Positions 13,250-24,119 of a stretch of DNA of 64,000 nucleotides are shown here, piece after piece. The first letter of the stretch is position 1. Each line of letters starts with the position of its first letter. A program made the translations under genes and the position numbers. The notes under the pieces were generated by a model that made no database searches, was not told the DNA's origin, and saw only the letters and a list, made by a program, of their open reading frames with translations. Source of the DNA: Sambucus nigra (Eukaryota; Streptophyta; Magnoliopsida; Dipsacales; Adoxaceae). The DNA lies in NCBI GenBank assembly GCA_949130495.1, contig OX422217.1, positions 539,587,137 through 539,651,136 of the forward strand, written 5' to 3'.

Positions 13250-13257
13250 TATATAAA
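13250..13257 (+). promoter_or_regulatory. TATA box (TATATAAA) of antisense gene 1
   Basis: A canonical TATATAAAGGGG lies on the plus strand, opposite to the retrotransposon's own direction. A start of transcription would fall near 13280-13285. It is the best promoter-like motif in the region and precedes the mobile-domain reading frame. Confidence 0.6.
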
Positions 13258-13351
13258 GGGGGAGAATTTCCCTCATTTTTCACAGCTTCTTGCCTTATCT
13301 CTTTCTGCGATTTTCTTCTGCAAATTGTTATAGCATTCCGATCTCTAAAAA

Positions 13352-15300
13352 ATGGTCGCTTTTGTGAGCATTGTAGTACGTCGGGAATGGTTGGCTGTTG
13401 ATGACTGGGCAAACTTGGAGTGGAGGGCACATCACCTCTTTCTTTGGGGTGCGAGAACTCTTTTGACGCATTCGAGGCGGTTGCGAATGAGCGGACCTTG
13501 CTGCGAGAGCCGTCACGTTATCGCTCTTCTAGGGTGGTGAACCCTGGTTATGGGAGTAAAATGACTTTTGGCATTCTTTTTTTTGTGGTTTTCCTTTTTT
13601 CTTTGATTCTAACAAGGTTTTTCTCTTTTGGCAGTCTGATGTTCTCTGTCGAATATGCGTGCCCGCGGGACGACGGGGCTTAAGGCTGTTTGGGAGCATC
13701 TTCCACCTGTGATGCATTGGGTGGTATCCTCAGCAGGCTTTGAGAGGTTGGCATCTGTTCTAGATGAGATGCCTCGTTCGACGACAGTCTTATGCGCTCT
13801 GGGGGAGAGGTGGTGGGGCACCACCCAAACATTTCATTTTGTCTTTGGGGAGATGACCGTGACTCCCATAGATGTGAAGTAGCTACTGGGGATAGATTGC
13901 GATGGGGAGCAGATAGAGGTGGATCGCTCTTTGCGGGTGAGGCCGAAGGCGGTGCGCGCGACGCTTGGGATGTGGGGAGGATAGTGTCTGGGGACTCCAT
14001 TCGTCTGTTGCTACTGAAGGACGTTTTATTGGGTAGAGTGATTGATGTGGAGGATGGGCTACAGGTGAGGCAGATAGACCGGTTGTTCATTTTACTGGTG
14101 TTGGGGAGATTTTTGGTGGCGTCGAGCGGCGACGTTGTCCACTTATGGTTTTTACCATATCTGAGGATGTTTTCGAACATCCCTCTCTATGATTGGGGGA
14201 GCCTAACTTTGGCAACCCTTTATTTTTCCTCGGATGCATTCAGCCGATGTTGCTGGCAGTCTTTCACTGGAGCCATGTATCTTCTTAAGGTATTCTTTAA
14301 TTTTGTGCATTTTCCTTTCATGCATTTGAATTTTCCTTATGAATCTCTTTTGATTGCGAGTTTCTTATCTTTGGCAAACGTGGTTCTATGAGGTGATCGG
14401 GTGTAATACCCAGCTGATTTCTTTGAAGGATGAGACCGTTGGGGATTTTTACAGGTTGCCTCGGTGGCGCAAGGCCAATCGGAAGTTGAGGATGTCTCTC
14501 TCTCTAGAGGCGGTGCGTCAGGTCTTGAATGGCCTAACCAGTGATAGGGTAATACTTCTTTCTTCTTCAGTGTAAGACCTTTGTGTTCTTTGATTTTGTA
14601 TTTGACTCATATCTGCTGGGGATTTTTCAGGTGACCTTTTACCCTTGGGGGACAACTATTCAGGACACGGGGTTGATTGGAGTAAATGCACAAATGAGAC
14701 ATTTGGTGGTGAATGAGTTTGGCCATACTTAGTATCTTGGGGAGAGGGTGGTCCGATAGATTATTGAGGGAGAGGTGGTGGTGCCACCTGCGAGGCCCCC
14801 TATGTCTATGAGGCGGGAGTGACTGTTGCCAAAGGATGCGTGGATCGCGGCAATGATTGGCGAGTCCTATATGTTGTACACCGATACAGCTATTGCGTAT
14901 GATTATATGGACTTTATGACGAGCTGGATGATGGCGCCCAACATATATGATGCACTGACCTTCCCTGCTGCGGGTTCGAGTCGGCCAGTGGGGTCCTCCC
15001 ACAACGGTAGTGGTCCTTTGACATCTGCAGTAGCGATGACTTTGGAGGTTCCCTTTGTGTGGATGTATACTCCTTTATATAATATCTAGCGGACTGATGG
15101 AGGGACGGTGCCTATGCTGCATCGTCCTCATGCGATGGAACCGAAGGAGTTAGGCTTGACAAAGGAGGTTCTTCATCCTGAGGTATATCTTTTCTTCTCT
15201 TTTTCTTTGGTTTCTTTTGATTTTTTCTGCTTGACACTGATTCTTCCTTTTGTTGCAGCACGTCCGGGTGTCCACCACTTGGCTGAGGGATATTAGGGAC
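13352..15300 (+). pseudogene. Antisense gene 1 of the outer element: plant mobile domain protein
   Basis: Plus-strand frames in the 3' region of the minus-strand element give blocks of the plant mobile domain (aminotransferase-like) family. From 13655 comes AVWEHLPPVMHWVV, then ALGERWWGTTQTFHFVFGEM (the W-x-x-T-x-T-F-H-x-x-F-G-E-M signature), followed after a stop by LLGIDCDGEQIEVD. At about 14185-14290 is LYDWGSLTLATLYFSS, then WFYEVIGCN at 14388. Introns with GT-AG borders fit the frame breaks: about 13556-13644, one near 14289-14385, 14548-14630 (ending 'ggggatttttcag') and 15182-15259. At least one TAG stop follows TVTPIDVK. Its role in the element is unknown; mobile-domain genes are recurrent passengers of plant transposons. 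Confidence 0.7.
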
Positions 15301-15978
15301 TAGATATCTTCTGCGACTGCCCATATTCAAGACGTGGCTCCTGCTCCTTCTTGCTTGGTGTTGTTCGCCTTATTTTCGGGAGGAGTTTGGTTCAGGTAGC
15401 GGTGGTGCGTCATCTCTCCGTCAGGGAAAGAGAGCGCGTCGCAGTGGTGGAAGCTCTTAGGAGAGAGAGGTGAAGATTAGGTGAGAGAGAGAGAAAGGGA
15501 GAATGTGGGCTCGGGCGGAGTCCCGTTTGTTTTTTGCTTTTCTTTATTTTCTTGCAAAATGATGTAACACAGAAATATATCGATGCAATGCAATGAAGTT
15601 TTTTGATTATCTTCTGTTAATGATGAATGATTTTTACTTTGCTGCTGAGACCGTAAAAAGAAATATTTTTGGGATTTTGAAAGAAATTTTTATTCAAAAT
15701 GAGAATTTATATAAAGATGAAAAGGGGATTTTTGAAATTCTGTTGAGAATATCAATTTATTTTGAGTTTTCTAAATTTTGACAAAAGCGGAAAAAAGGAA
15801 AAATTTCAAAAGTAGGGGGTTGCCGATTGGCAAGCACCTTCTCCTTCCTATCGGCAGGTCAGTCCAGTCCCATCAATTCAAAGCTTTGATTGGTACCCTC
15901 TTCAACCTATGGTACCTTATGGGGCATGATTTCCTCCGATTTCTGTAGGGGTTATGTCTTTTGTGGGGGGTTTTTAAG
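15301..15978. other. Spacer between the two antisense genes
   Basis: Contains a (GA)n-like purine stretch near 15464-15502 and AT-rich DNA. No protein similarity was recognised. The 62-aa ORF at 15593-15781 is low complexity. Confidence 0.5.
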
Positions 15979-15986
15979 TATAAAAG
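15979..15986 (+). promoter_or_regulatory. TATA box (TATAAAAG) of antisense gene 2
   Basis: TATAAAAG on the plus strand is placed so that transcription would start near 16010, about 37 bases before the ATG at 16047. The spacing is ideal for a plant core promoter. Confidence 0.65.
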
Positions 15987-16046
15987 AGGAGTAAGAGTGC
16001 AGTGTTTTCCTCACACCTCCACATCCTGACTTTCTTGTTCTGTGAG

Positions 16047-17330
16047 ATGGCCCTCCCTGATAGCGTTGAGTTTGCCATCTATCTCGAGACTTTGGAGACG
16101 ATGTGCTCCTATAATGTCGACTACGATGCTTACAACACGCGTCGAGTTTTTTTATGGCGCAATCAGCCCATAGAGTGGAACATGCTGCTGGCGGCGGTAC
16201 AATTCTGGTACCCTGAAGACCATATATTCCTCTTTGGCTTGGAAGAAGTTTGTTCGACTTATGAGGAATTTTCTATCATGTTGGGGATAAATCCCAGCGT
16301 TGTTGCAGCTCTGCCTAAGTTTTCCCATTCTCCCCGGGAGTTATTGGCTGGGCTTATTTGTATTTCGTCCTCAGTGGCCAGATCACTGGTGGCTGGAGGT
16401 ATGATTTATCTTTCGAAGGTGTTGTGGTCCGTGCATTTACAGGAGGTTGGTGATGCTGGATATGCTAGAGCTGTCATTCTAGGCTTGGTTTTAAAATTGC
16501 TACTGGTGACTGGGGAGCTACCGGTGGACCCATAACTTGCAGCTATTACCTCATGGATGTCCTACCATCGCAATCCTGTGGCGGTGATACTGGCAGAGAC
16601 TCTAAATGTCCTAGATGCCTAGCAAGAAGGTCATTCTGGCTTTTTGAGGGGTAGCCCTGTCATGCTGTTCATGTGGTTGTTTGAAAGATTCCACCTGGTG
16701 ACTCATCCAGAATATCCTTTGTTGGCTGTACCTAATTTCTTTTCGCGCCATTTCATCAGTGTTGGCCTGGATTTTAAAAGCTGGGAGAACTGGTTCGTGG
16801 AGCATGGGGATCTAAATTTGTACTGGTCAGTACCTTGGTGGGGGCAGCTGCTGCCTATTCTAGAACTGGGAGAATACCCGTATGTCTGACTGGTTGGTCT
16901 CAGATAGACCTCTTTTTATTTCCCTTGGCGACTTCTGCTCCAATTTGGCTGGGAGCAGATCATGCCACCTCGAACACTAGACTATTTTTCGGTAGAAGAT
17001 TTGACAAAGCATCTACGCATTCGACTTGGCTCTTTGTGGGAGAGTCGACATTCGTCGACCTATCCCTCTCAATATGTTGGGAGAGTTTGGCACATCCCTG
17101 GGGATTATATGAAGTGGTTGCGGAGGAGAGTAGTTAGAAAAATATTGGAAGTGGAGACCGAACAAAGATGGTTGCCTTATCTGATACCATGGAGGGAGGT
17201 GTGGTAGTTTTTCCTAGTCTGGTTCGAGCCTATCGGTCCATGGAGCGTCTGCGGCACTCCATTCAGGAAGGGGAAGCTTGGGGGCCCCAGGATATATATG
17301 ACGATGATGGAGCAGGCTCCTCTGGTAGCT
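16047..17330 (+). pseudogene. Antisense gene 2 of the outer element: DUF7745-like protein
   Basis: The frame from ATG 16047 reads about 162 codons to a stop at 16535. It contains QFWYPEDHIFLFGLEEVCST then YEEFSIMLGI, which resembles the 'F-DP-YRCFTF---L-PT-EEYS-LLG' block of plant TE-associated DUF7745 proteins. Downstream in shifted frames are SPVMLFMWLFERFHLVTHPE, a WENWFVEHG block, and from 17110 WLRRRVVRKILEVE. These extend the same protein to about 17207, with an acidic tail to about 17330. At least one stop and one or two frameshifts break it. The start was chosen over the upstream non-ATG because of the TATA spacing. Function is unknown; the DUF name is from memory and should be treated as tentative. 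Confidence 0.6.
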
Positions 17331-17467
17331 GTGGGTATAACTCTTGGAAAGTTTGTTTTGTAATGGGGAATAAATTTGGGAATTTATTTGGCTTTTTAGG
17401 AAGGTAGGGGGAAGGGATTCATCCGTTCCTTTTCTTATGTAATTGCACTTTAATTTCTTATTATTGA

Positions 17468-17473
17468 AATAAA
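17468..17473 (+). terminator. Polyadenylation signal AATAAA for antisense gene 2
   Basis: AATAAA follows the last coding block by about 140 bases in a T-rich context. The gap up to the integrase 3' end at about 17800 shows no other feature, so sense and antisense transcripts would converge here. Confidence 0.45.
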
Positions 17474-17799
17474 CAAGTTTTTGATCATCTAGTTTTGCCT
17501 TTTGATGAATTCTTTATTTTGAATTATCTATACCGATCGCTAAGGCATGCATAATCGTTTTGTTCAAATATATGTTAGAATGGACTGTCATTCTCGGAGA
17601 TAAGAAAAGAATAGTTTTTTATGAAAAAGAAGGGGTCGTGCTCATGTAAGACGTATGAGCTGCCTACGTACCTCTGGGGAATTTTGAAATTTTTTCATTT
17701 TTATGAGAATGATTTTTACAGAGGATCATGCCCACGTATTTCTGGGTAAAGGGAAATGAAGAGATTTTTTTTAGAAGGGAGATGAGAAGAGTCGTAGCG

Positions 17800-18905
17800 C
17801 ATCGAGATTTCATACTAGGGGTAAAACTTCTTGAGACGGTCCAGGTTGACTGGATGAGCCATTTCTTCTTCGTCTGAGTCGCTAAGCATAGCTGCATCGC
17901 CGGACAAGATCTTCTTGATAATGTATGGGCTGCTCCAATTGGGCTTGAATTTCCCTCTGGGGTCTCAAATGGGCTCTACTATTTCTTTGAGGGCTAAATT
18001 CCCTTCTTGGACACCGCAGTCCTTGACTCTCTTATTTAATGAACGTGCTATCCGGCGATGGTACCCTTGTATGTGATATAATGCCTTTAATCTCCTTTCG
18101 TCCAGGAGTGAAAGCTCGTCGAGGTGGCTTTGATGCTAGTCCTCCTCACTGAACTTGCTTTCAAGCATGATGCGTAACGAGGGTATTTCTAGCTCCACAG
18201 GTAGGAATGCTTCCATGCCATAGACTAGAGAGTAAAGGGTAGCCCCAGAGGGCATATGGGATTCGATCGACCCAATCTCGACAAATTTTGGTCATCTTGC
18301 TGATGATGGCTTTGAGGTTCTTATTGGCGACTTCGACTGCACCATTGGTTTGAGGTCAGTAAGGAGAAGATTTGTGTCTCTAGATTCCATACTCGTTGAC
18401 CACTTCTGTGACTTCTTCCTCAAAATGTAACGTGTTATCTGACACTAGCTCGTGCGGGACCCCATATCGGTAGATGATATATTTCTTGATGAATTTGGCC
18501 ACTTTCTTGGCGTTTAGGACTGCGTATGACTCGGCTTTGACCCATTTGGTGAAGTAATCAATGGAAACCAGGATGAACTCATTCCCGTTAGAGGCCTTGG
18601 GTGTAACCTTACCTATAATGTCGATGCCTCAGGTGGAGAATGACTAGGGAGAAGTCATGTTGTATAATTCTCACGAAGGCAAGTGTTGAAGGTTGGAGAA
18701 TTGTTAGCATTTGAGGCATTTTTGGACATAAATGGTGAAATCCTAGATCATGGTGGTCCAGTAGTAGCCTTATCGAACAATCTTCTTGTCAAGCATGTGA
18801 CCGTTCTTGTGGGGTCCACATTTGCTGCTGTGGATTTTCTGTATTACCCCTTCAATGTCAGCCCCTGCGATGCAGTGTAGATGGGTTCCATCAAAGTTTC
18901 TCTTA
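17800..18905 (-). pseudogene. Integrase of the outer element
   Basis: Reading leftward, an H-H-C-C-like N-terminal part (about 18880-18690) is followed by the catalytic core. The core has SIDYFTKWVKAES (first Asp), RYGVPHELVSDN (second Asp) and NGAVEVANKNLKAI, which carries the Glu. The C-terminal part (FSPQRNS..., then HPVN/LDRLKKFY-like) ends near 17820. Several stops and frameshifts are present, for example after EYGI and between the zinc finger and the core. It follows the archaeal-type RNase H and precedes the antisense genes, the standard Tat/Ogre order. Confidence 0.85.
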
Positions 18906-18946
18906 AACAGTGCTTTATGATAGATGATGTATTGGGCGGCCAGCCT

Positions 18947-19955
18947 TCATAGGGTTTCCCAGTCTTTCTTATTGGAACCCTCGGGATACTTACCGTGATT
19001 GAGGAGGTGCCAGATATCATAATACCAGCAGTTAGCTATCTCGGGATCTTCTTTGGTGATGAGCTCAATGTGGTAGCAGTGGGTTGGTTTATCTTGCTTT
19101 TGAACTAGGAAGGGGGGCATTATTATTCCTTCTGGTAGGTCGACCATGGAGGCCAAGGTAGCAAGGGCATTATTTAGGTTATTCTTTGCTCGAGGTAGGT
19201 AGTGGAAGGTGATGTCTTGGAATTGGGAGGCCAATTCTTCTAAGTGGGCATGGAAGGGTTGAAGTTTCTCATCCTTGACTTTCCATTTTATGAGAAATTG
19301 ACCAATAATGAGGCAGGATCCCCGTAGATATGTAGGCATTGAATTCCTTTCTTGAGGGCAACTTTTAGGCCTATCGTACATGCCTCGTATTTAGTCATGT
19401 TGTTGGTGCAGGGGAAATCCAATTTGATGGCGATGGGAGTGTGGGAGTCATCTGGGGCGATCATAAGTATCCCAATGCCACGTCCCTTTTTGTTGGTCAT
19501 GCCATCAAAGAACATTTACCATCGAAGGTCATCTTGAGCATCGTAGAAGATGTTTTCATCTGGGAATTCGGAGATCCAGTCATCAGCCTATTCCATGGGG
19601 TAGTCAGCGAGGTAGTCAAATATGGATCTTCCTTTCATGGCTTTCTGTGTGACGTATATGATATCAAACTCGGCTAAGAGCATCAACCATCAAGCCATTC
19701 GGCTGGATAAGGCGGGTTTCTTAAGAAGGTACTTGATGGGGTCCATCCGGGATACAAGTTTAATGGGCAAGGTGAGCATGTAGTGTCGCAACTTTTGGGT
19801 GACACAAACAAGCGCGACGCATGCTTTTTCCAAAGTAGTGTAGTTGACTTCGTATCTGGCCAATTTGGAATGGCGCAATAGATGGCTCTTTCTTTATAGG
19901 AATCTTTAAGGTATTTAGCTAGCAAAGCCCCAACTGCTGTGTCGATTGTGGTTAA
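18947..19955 (-). pseudogene. RNase H and archaeal-type RNase H of the outer element
   Basis: From 19955 leftward the frame gives TTIDTAVGALLAKYLKDSYK and later KKHASRLF and SRMDPIKYLLKKPALSSRMA, the RNase H domain that follows RT in gypsy elements. From 19515 comes MFFDGMTNKKGRGIGILMI, then NNMTKYEACTIGLKVALKKG and YGDPASLLVN, an archaeal-type second RNase H, a marker of the Tat lineage. Its usual acidic residues (D in FDG, E in YEA, D in YGD) are present, but frames shift. The first codons directly continue the RT interrupted at 43783, so the middle element landed in an LYLTT-type codon run. Confidence 0.88.
19951..19955. other. Left target-site duplication GTTAA of the middle element
   Basis: GTTAA precedes the LTR start TGTTGATACC and pairs with GTTAG at 43778-43782, one mismatch. 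Joining the two flanks restores the outer element's RT/RNase H junction. Confidence 0.85.
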
Positions 19956-20119
19956 TGTTGATACCAAATTTAGCCTGCTGATGTGGATTAATTATGTGGA
20001 GACATGTGTCAATCTACATGGCACCTACAAGCATTTTTTAACAACACCTTGACTTCGAGGAACTCAACCTCCCCGACCAACTCAGGCGCTCTGAGTAACA
20101 AGTGTTCTCTGAGGAACAT
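19956..20119 (+). repeat. Middle element 5' LTR, first part
   Basis: These 164 bp match the start of the LTR at 43206 with about eight differences. The LTR is interrupted here by the inner element and resumes at 30460. Confidence 0.95.
20115..20119. other. Left target-site duplication AACAT of the inner element
   Basis: AACAT directly precedes the inner LTR start TGATGATG and is repeated at 30455-30459. The undisturbed LTR at 43206 has a single AACAT at this place. Confidence 0.95.
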
Positions 20120-20954
20120 TGATGATGTTGAGATTTAGCACCACCGGATAAGTGATAATGAGCTCAAACAGTAGCAGCTATGGCAGCCATAGAGATGTAT
20201 AAGTGTATAAGTATGTAGAAGGGGATGAGTATAAGAGGAACTAAGACAATGATGTATAGTGGTTCAGCCAATTTGGCCTACATCCACTGTGAGTGTGTGA
20301 TCCACTAAGTATGGGCACTAATGGCCTTGGATACAATGCACATAACCCTCTATCTCTCTACTGTCTACAAGAAGAGTTTTAGCTAGGGCTACAGTTAATG
20401 GATCGATCCCCTATAGGGTTGTAGGTGACAAGTATATATAGGTCTTGGGGGGTGTAGTGTACCCCCCAAGTATGCATGGTTCATGTGAATCATGATCTAA
20501 CCAGTCCCCTGTGAACACCTGTAGATGCCAAATGATGACATAATATTCCCTCACGTGAGGGTGTGATATTATTATAACGGTCTCCCCTGTGCCATGTCAG
20601 CCTCACACGCATTGTTCCACGCGTCTCCCAAACCACGCGCTGCGATGATGTCACCCTCGGACTATGGGCCGAGGCCGAGGGCAAAGTTCCCTCCGGTAGT
20701 GAGTCTGGTCCAATTCTGGCCTCGTACTGTCGGCCCCTCGTAGGGTCGTCTAGAGAGTGGTGAAGGGTCGGCCCCTCGTAGGGTCAGCTGGAGTCCAGCG
20801 AAGGGTCGGCCCCTCTGAGGGGTCGTATGGATCCCGTTGTAGGGGTCGGCCCCTCGTAGGGTCGTCTGGAACATGATGAAGGGTCGGCTCCTCTGAGGGG
20901 TCGTCCGTTTGGAGGTAATCCTCAGCCAGGCCGAGGATATAAACGGGTATATCA
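20120..20954 (-). repeat. 3' LTR of the inner element
   Basis: 835 bp, TGATGATG to TATATCA on the plus strand. A minus-strand TATA motif lies at 20433-20441. Between about 20715 and 20915 it carries a GC-rich minisatellite made of 'gtcggcccctcgtagggtcg' spaced 40-60 bp, with fewer units than the other LTR. Confidence 0.95.
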
Positions 20955-20972
20955 ATCACCCCACAGCCTTTA
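20955..20972 (-). promoter_or_regulatory. Polypurine tract of the inner element
   Basis: On the minus strand 'aggctgtggggtgat' abuts the LTR start TGATATACCC. Position and G-richness fit a PPT, though it is not purely purine. Confidence 0.5.
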
Positions 20973-21183
20973 TCCATAGGTGCTATTGAGATGGCTGAGG
21001 GATAGTGTTTTAAATGAGATGCATGTATGATCAGTTAGATGAGTGACACCTAGGCACACACTCATTGCTATTCCAATTTCCAAGGCATGGCGGCTGCACA
21101 CTTTCTTGGGGCTTTGTGCCCTAATGATGCCTTCCTCGTGGGCTGTATCCTGCCTTGGTCAATGGGCCCACTCATTGCTAAGG

Positions 21184-21191
21184 TATTTAAG
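21184..21191 (+). promoter_or_regulatory. TATA-like box (TATTTAAG) of the inner antisense gene
   Basis: The sequence AAGGTATTTAAG is found at the same relative place, just inside the 3' LTR and upstream of the antisense gene, in the middle element (minus strand, 42952-42945). Conservation between two elements suggests a real core promoter for antisense transcription. Confidence 0.5.
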
Positions 21192-21585
21192 AGATTTTCA
21201 AACTCTCTCTCCTTCTTCTTCTTCTTCGCGCCCAAGCCTTCTCTCTCTAGAATTTTATCAGTTTTCATCGCCATTTTCTGCGGCCTTCAATCCTTCAAGC
21301 CTAGCAACGTTCTTTCTCTCTTTATCAGGTAATCTCTTTCACCCAGCGCTCTCTTTTTCCTTCATTTCTATTTGCTTTTTAGGGTTGTGGGGCTGCATTT
21401 TCTTTGGGTTATCCCATAGCTTTTTCTGGTGTCCTCTCCGGTAACTGGTTCTTGGATGTTCTTGACCAAAACCATTGAGTTCCTTTGTTTCGATCCAAAA
21501 GTCCAACCTGGCCAATTTCCCACTTGTTTGTAGCTAAGTTAGCTAAGTTTGGTGTAATTTCTCCAAGTGAAGAGTCTTCCCTTTA

Positions 21586-23944
21586 ATGCTTAGGAGGCTT
21601 TATAGCTTAGTATCTGAATTCCCATCTTTGAGAGAGAAGCTCTTTGCAGAGATCAGACGAATAGAGGAAGATGAAGAGAGGAGACGAGGGGCCGACCCTA
21701 ACTGGGTACGACCCATCTTTCCCATTCCTCTTGCCACAATAAAACCCTTTGAACCGTCTGAGTCTTGTGGGTCGTCCGCTCGTCCAGCCGAGACTCCCAA
21801 ACCAAGTGAGATGGACGAGAGAGCATCCTCGCCAACTGGTGCTGGAACCTCTGACAGGAGGGAGACACCTGATCTAAGCCCAGGACGAGAGGTCGACGGT
21901 ACGGTCCCCTCCGAGGCTGTTCCTGTAACAACCCTTTCTCCCCATGCCTTCCAAGTGGCTTTCCCCCAGGGCCCTCCGACAGATGACGAGGCCGAGGGGG
22001 AGGGGACTGAGGACGAGGACGATGATACAGATGATGAAGTTGATACCTCCCATGCTTCGTCCTTTATCTCCTCTATTAGGGATCGCGACCTCCTGATATG
22101 GAGGCATGCCTATGGAGTGCCCCCCAGCGTGACTATGAGGGTTCCCTCTGAGGATGAGAGGATTTTTGATTGTGGAGAGGGAGAGGTTGCAGTTTATGAA
22201 CAGATGTTCAAAGTTGGAGTCAGATTCCCTTTGCATACTGCCATCGTAGATATCCTATCTGCCCTTGGTGTTGCTCCCTCTCAACTTCCCCCCAACTTTT
22301 GGAGGACGATCCTGAGCTATATTTCCTTGTGGAAGAATGCCTTCACCGACGAGCCCTCGGCTGACCTATTTTTGGGCTGCTACAACATCACCTCCTCGTC
22401 CAAACAGCCTGGATATTATCACCTGGGGGCAAGGAGGCCTGAGAAGAAACTTCTCCATGTGGCACAAACTTCCAACCATGATTGGAAAAAGAGGTTTTTC
22501 TTTATCTCTGGGGAGTGGGAGCCTGTCGCCGATGGTCCGAGGGTCCCCAAGAAATGGTCTAACCCCTCCATGAAGGCCAGATCAGACCCTGGACTTAGCC
22601 TGGAGGAGAAGGACATTGTTGATTACATGAGAGGATGAGGGAGAAAGGGTGAACTTGTAAAATTCGAAGACCTGATGACCCCTCAGTTCCTCAAAGAAGC
22701 TGGTCTGAGGGTCGGCCCTCTGACAGAACTATGTGAGTTATGCTGAACATTTTCCGTTCTTCACATATTTTTGAAGTGTTTTCTCTTTAGATCTGCATTT
22801 TTCTAACGTGTCGTCCTCTTATCAGGTCGTCCTGCAGGCACGTCAGACTATCTTTGGGAAATGACTGCTCCCAGCTTATTATGTGGATTGGCCAAGAAGA
22901 ACGGGAAGGAGCCTTAGTAGGCTCCGAGGAAGACAAGGGCCGCTGGGCCAACGGTGGTGGAGCCGACCACCGATAGTCATTAAAGAAAGGAGCCTGAAGC
23001 CGCTATTGACCCTCGGCCAGATTCTCGGACGAGGGCCAGGGTCGGAGCCTCTGAGGGGACGACCTCTTCGTCCAGTATGGGGGCCTTCTGGTCTCAAAAC
23101 CTGGCGCATCTGAGGGCCGAGCCCTCGTCGCTCATTGCAAATTTGAGGGCAGCCAAGGCCTCAATGTTCTCTGCACCTTCAGCAGTTGATTATGAGTTCC
23201 TGTCCAAAATGCCCCCTACCAAAGTGTACGACTATGGTCTGCACTCCCTTGCACAGGTATTGGTTCTGACCCACATCTTAAATTTCATTCTTTCATTAAA
23301 TGTTCCCTCGGCCCCTCTTGACATCTGTTTATTTTTCTATGCAGTCCATCTGTGCCTTCACCTCGGCCACAAAGTGGATGGCTGAAAATCAGGTGAAGTT
23401 CTATGAGGCCGAAAGGGCAATTCAGCATGAGGCCGACCTGCAGACGGAGCTTGAGACTGCTAGGGCCGAACTCGAGAGTTCTAGGACAGAGCATGCTAGG
23501 GTCTTAGATGAACTGACGAGGCAGCACGACGAGGACCTTAAGGCCAAATACTTGCTGATCAAAGAGAAGGACGAGGCCCTGATCAACGTGGAGGCCAAGC
23601 ACAAGACTGATCTTGAAGTGGCTGTTAGGAAAGCCGAGGCCGATGCTGTTGAGGCTTATAAGGTTTCTGACGAGTTTCAGGGCTTCGGCCTTGAATATCT
23701 GGAGAGGGGGATCAGGACGGCCTGTCGATGGGTCGTCCTCATATTTGGCGATGTCGTCTCCTCGGTCCGCCCTTCGATTGAGGCAGTCGGATTGGACGAC
23801 CCTCTGATCGCCGAGGCTCTGTCCCAAGTAGAATCCCAAGTGCAGGTTGAGGGGGTCGGCACATCTGAGGATCAGCCGGTTATGGTTGTTGAAAAGACCC
23901 CTTTGGTGGATGTTGAGGCTCTGCCCTCTGATATTGTCCCTTAG
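21586..23944 (+). pseudogene. Inner element antisense gene: gypsy-type transposase-like domain plus coiled coil
   Basis: Exon 1 starts at ATG 21586 and runs 350 codons. An acidic, proline-rich N-terminal region leads to VGVRFPLHTAIVDILSALGV, APSQLPPNFWRTILSYISL and a GYYHLGARRPEKKL block. This pattern (FPL...L..LGIAPSQL.PN.WR) matches the 'putative gypsy-type transposon' domain (Transposase_28-like). A TGA at 22636 ends that ORF, but the frame continues to a GT-AG intron at 22733-22825. Exon 2 holds MPPTKVYDYGLHSLAQ before a second intron, 23257-23344. Exon 3 (to 23941) is a charged coiled coil of about 100 residues rich in E, A and K, with an acidic tail. Further stops occur near 22914 and 22981. 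It runs antisense to gag-pol; function is unknown. Confidence 0.75.
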
Positions 23945-24119
23945 GGTGGCTGTCTGTAGCCCATACCTTCATAATGTACTTATTATTTTTGTACTCTCTT
24001 TTGTAAAACACTTGGATATCTTGTATCACACCTTCATTAATATCATATCGTCTTCTTTACTGTCTTCTATATCAGCTTCTTTTATAGTTTTCTTTGTTTT
24101 TGTTAATGCCACTAACCTC

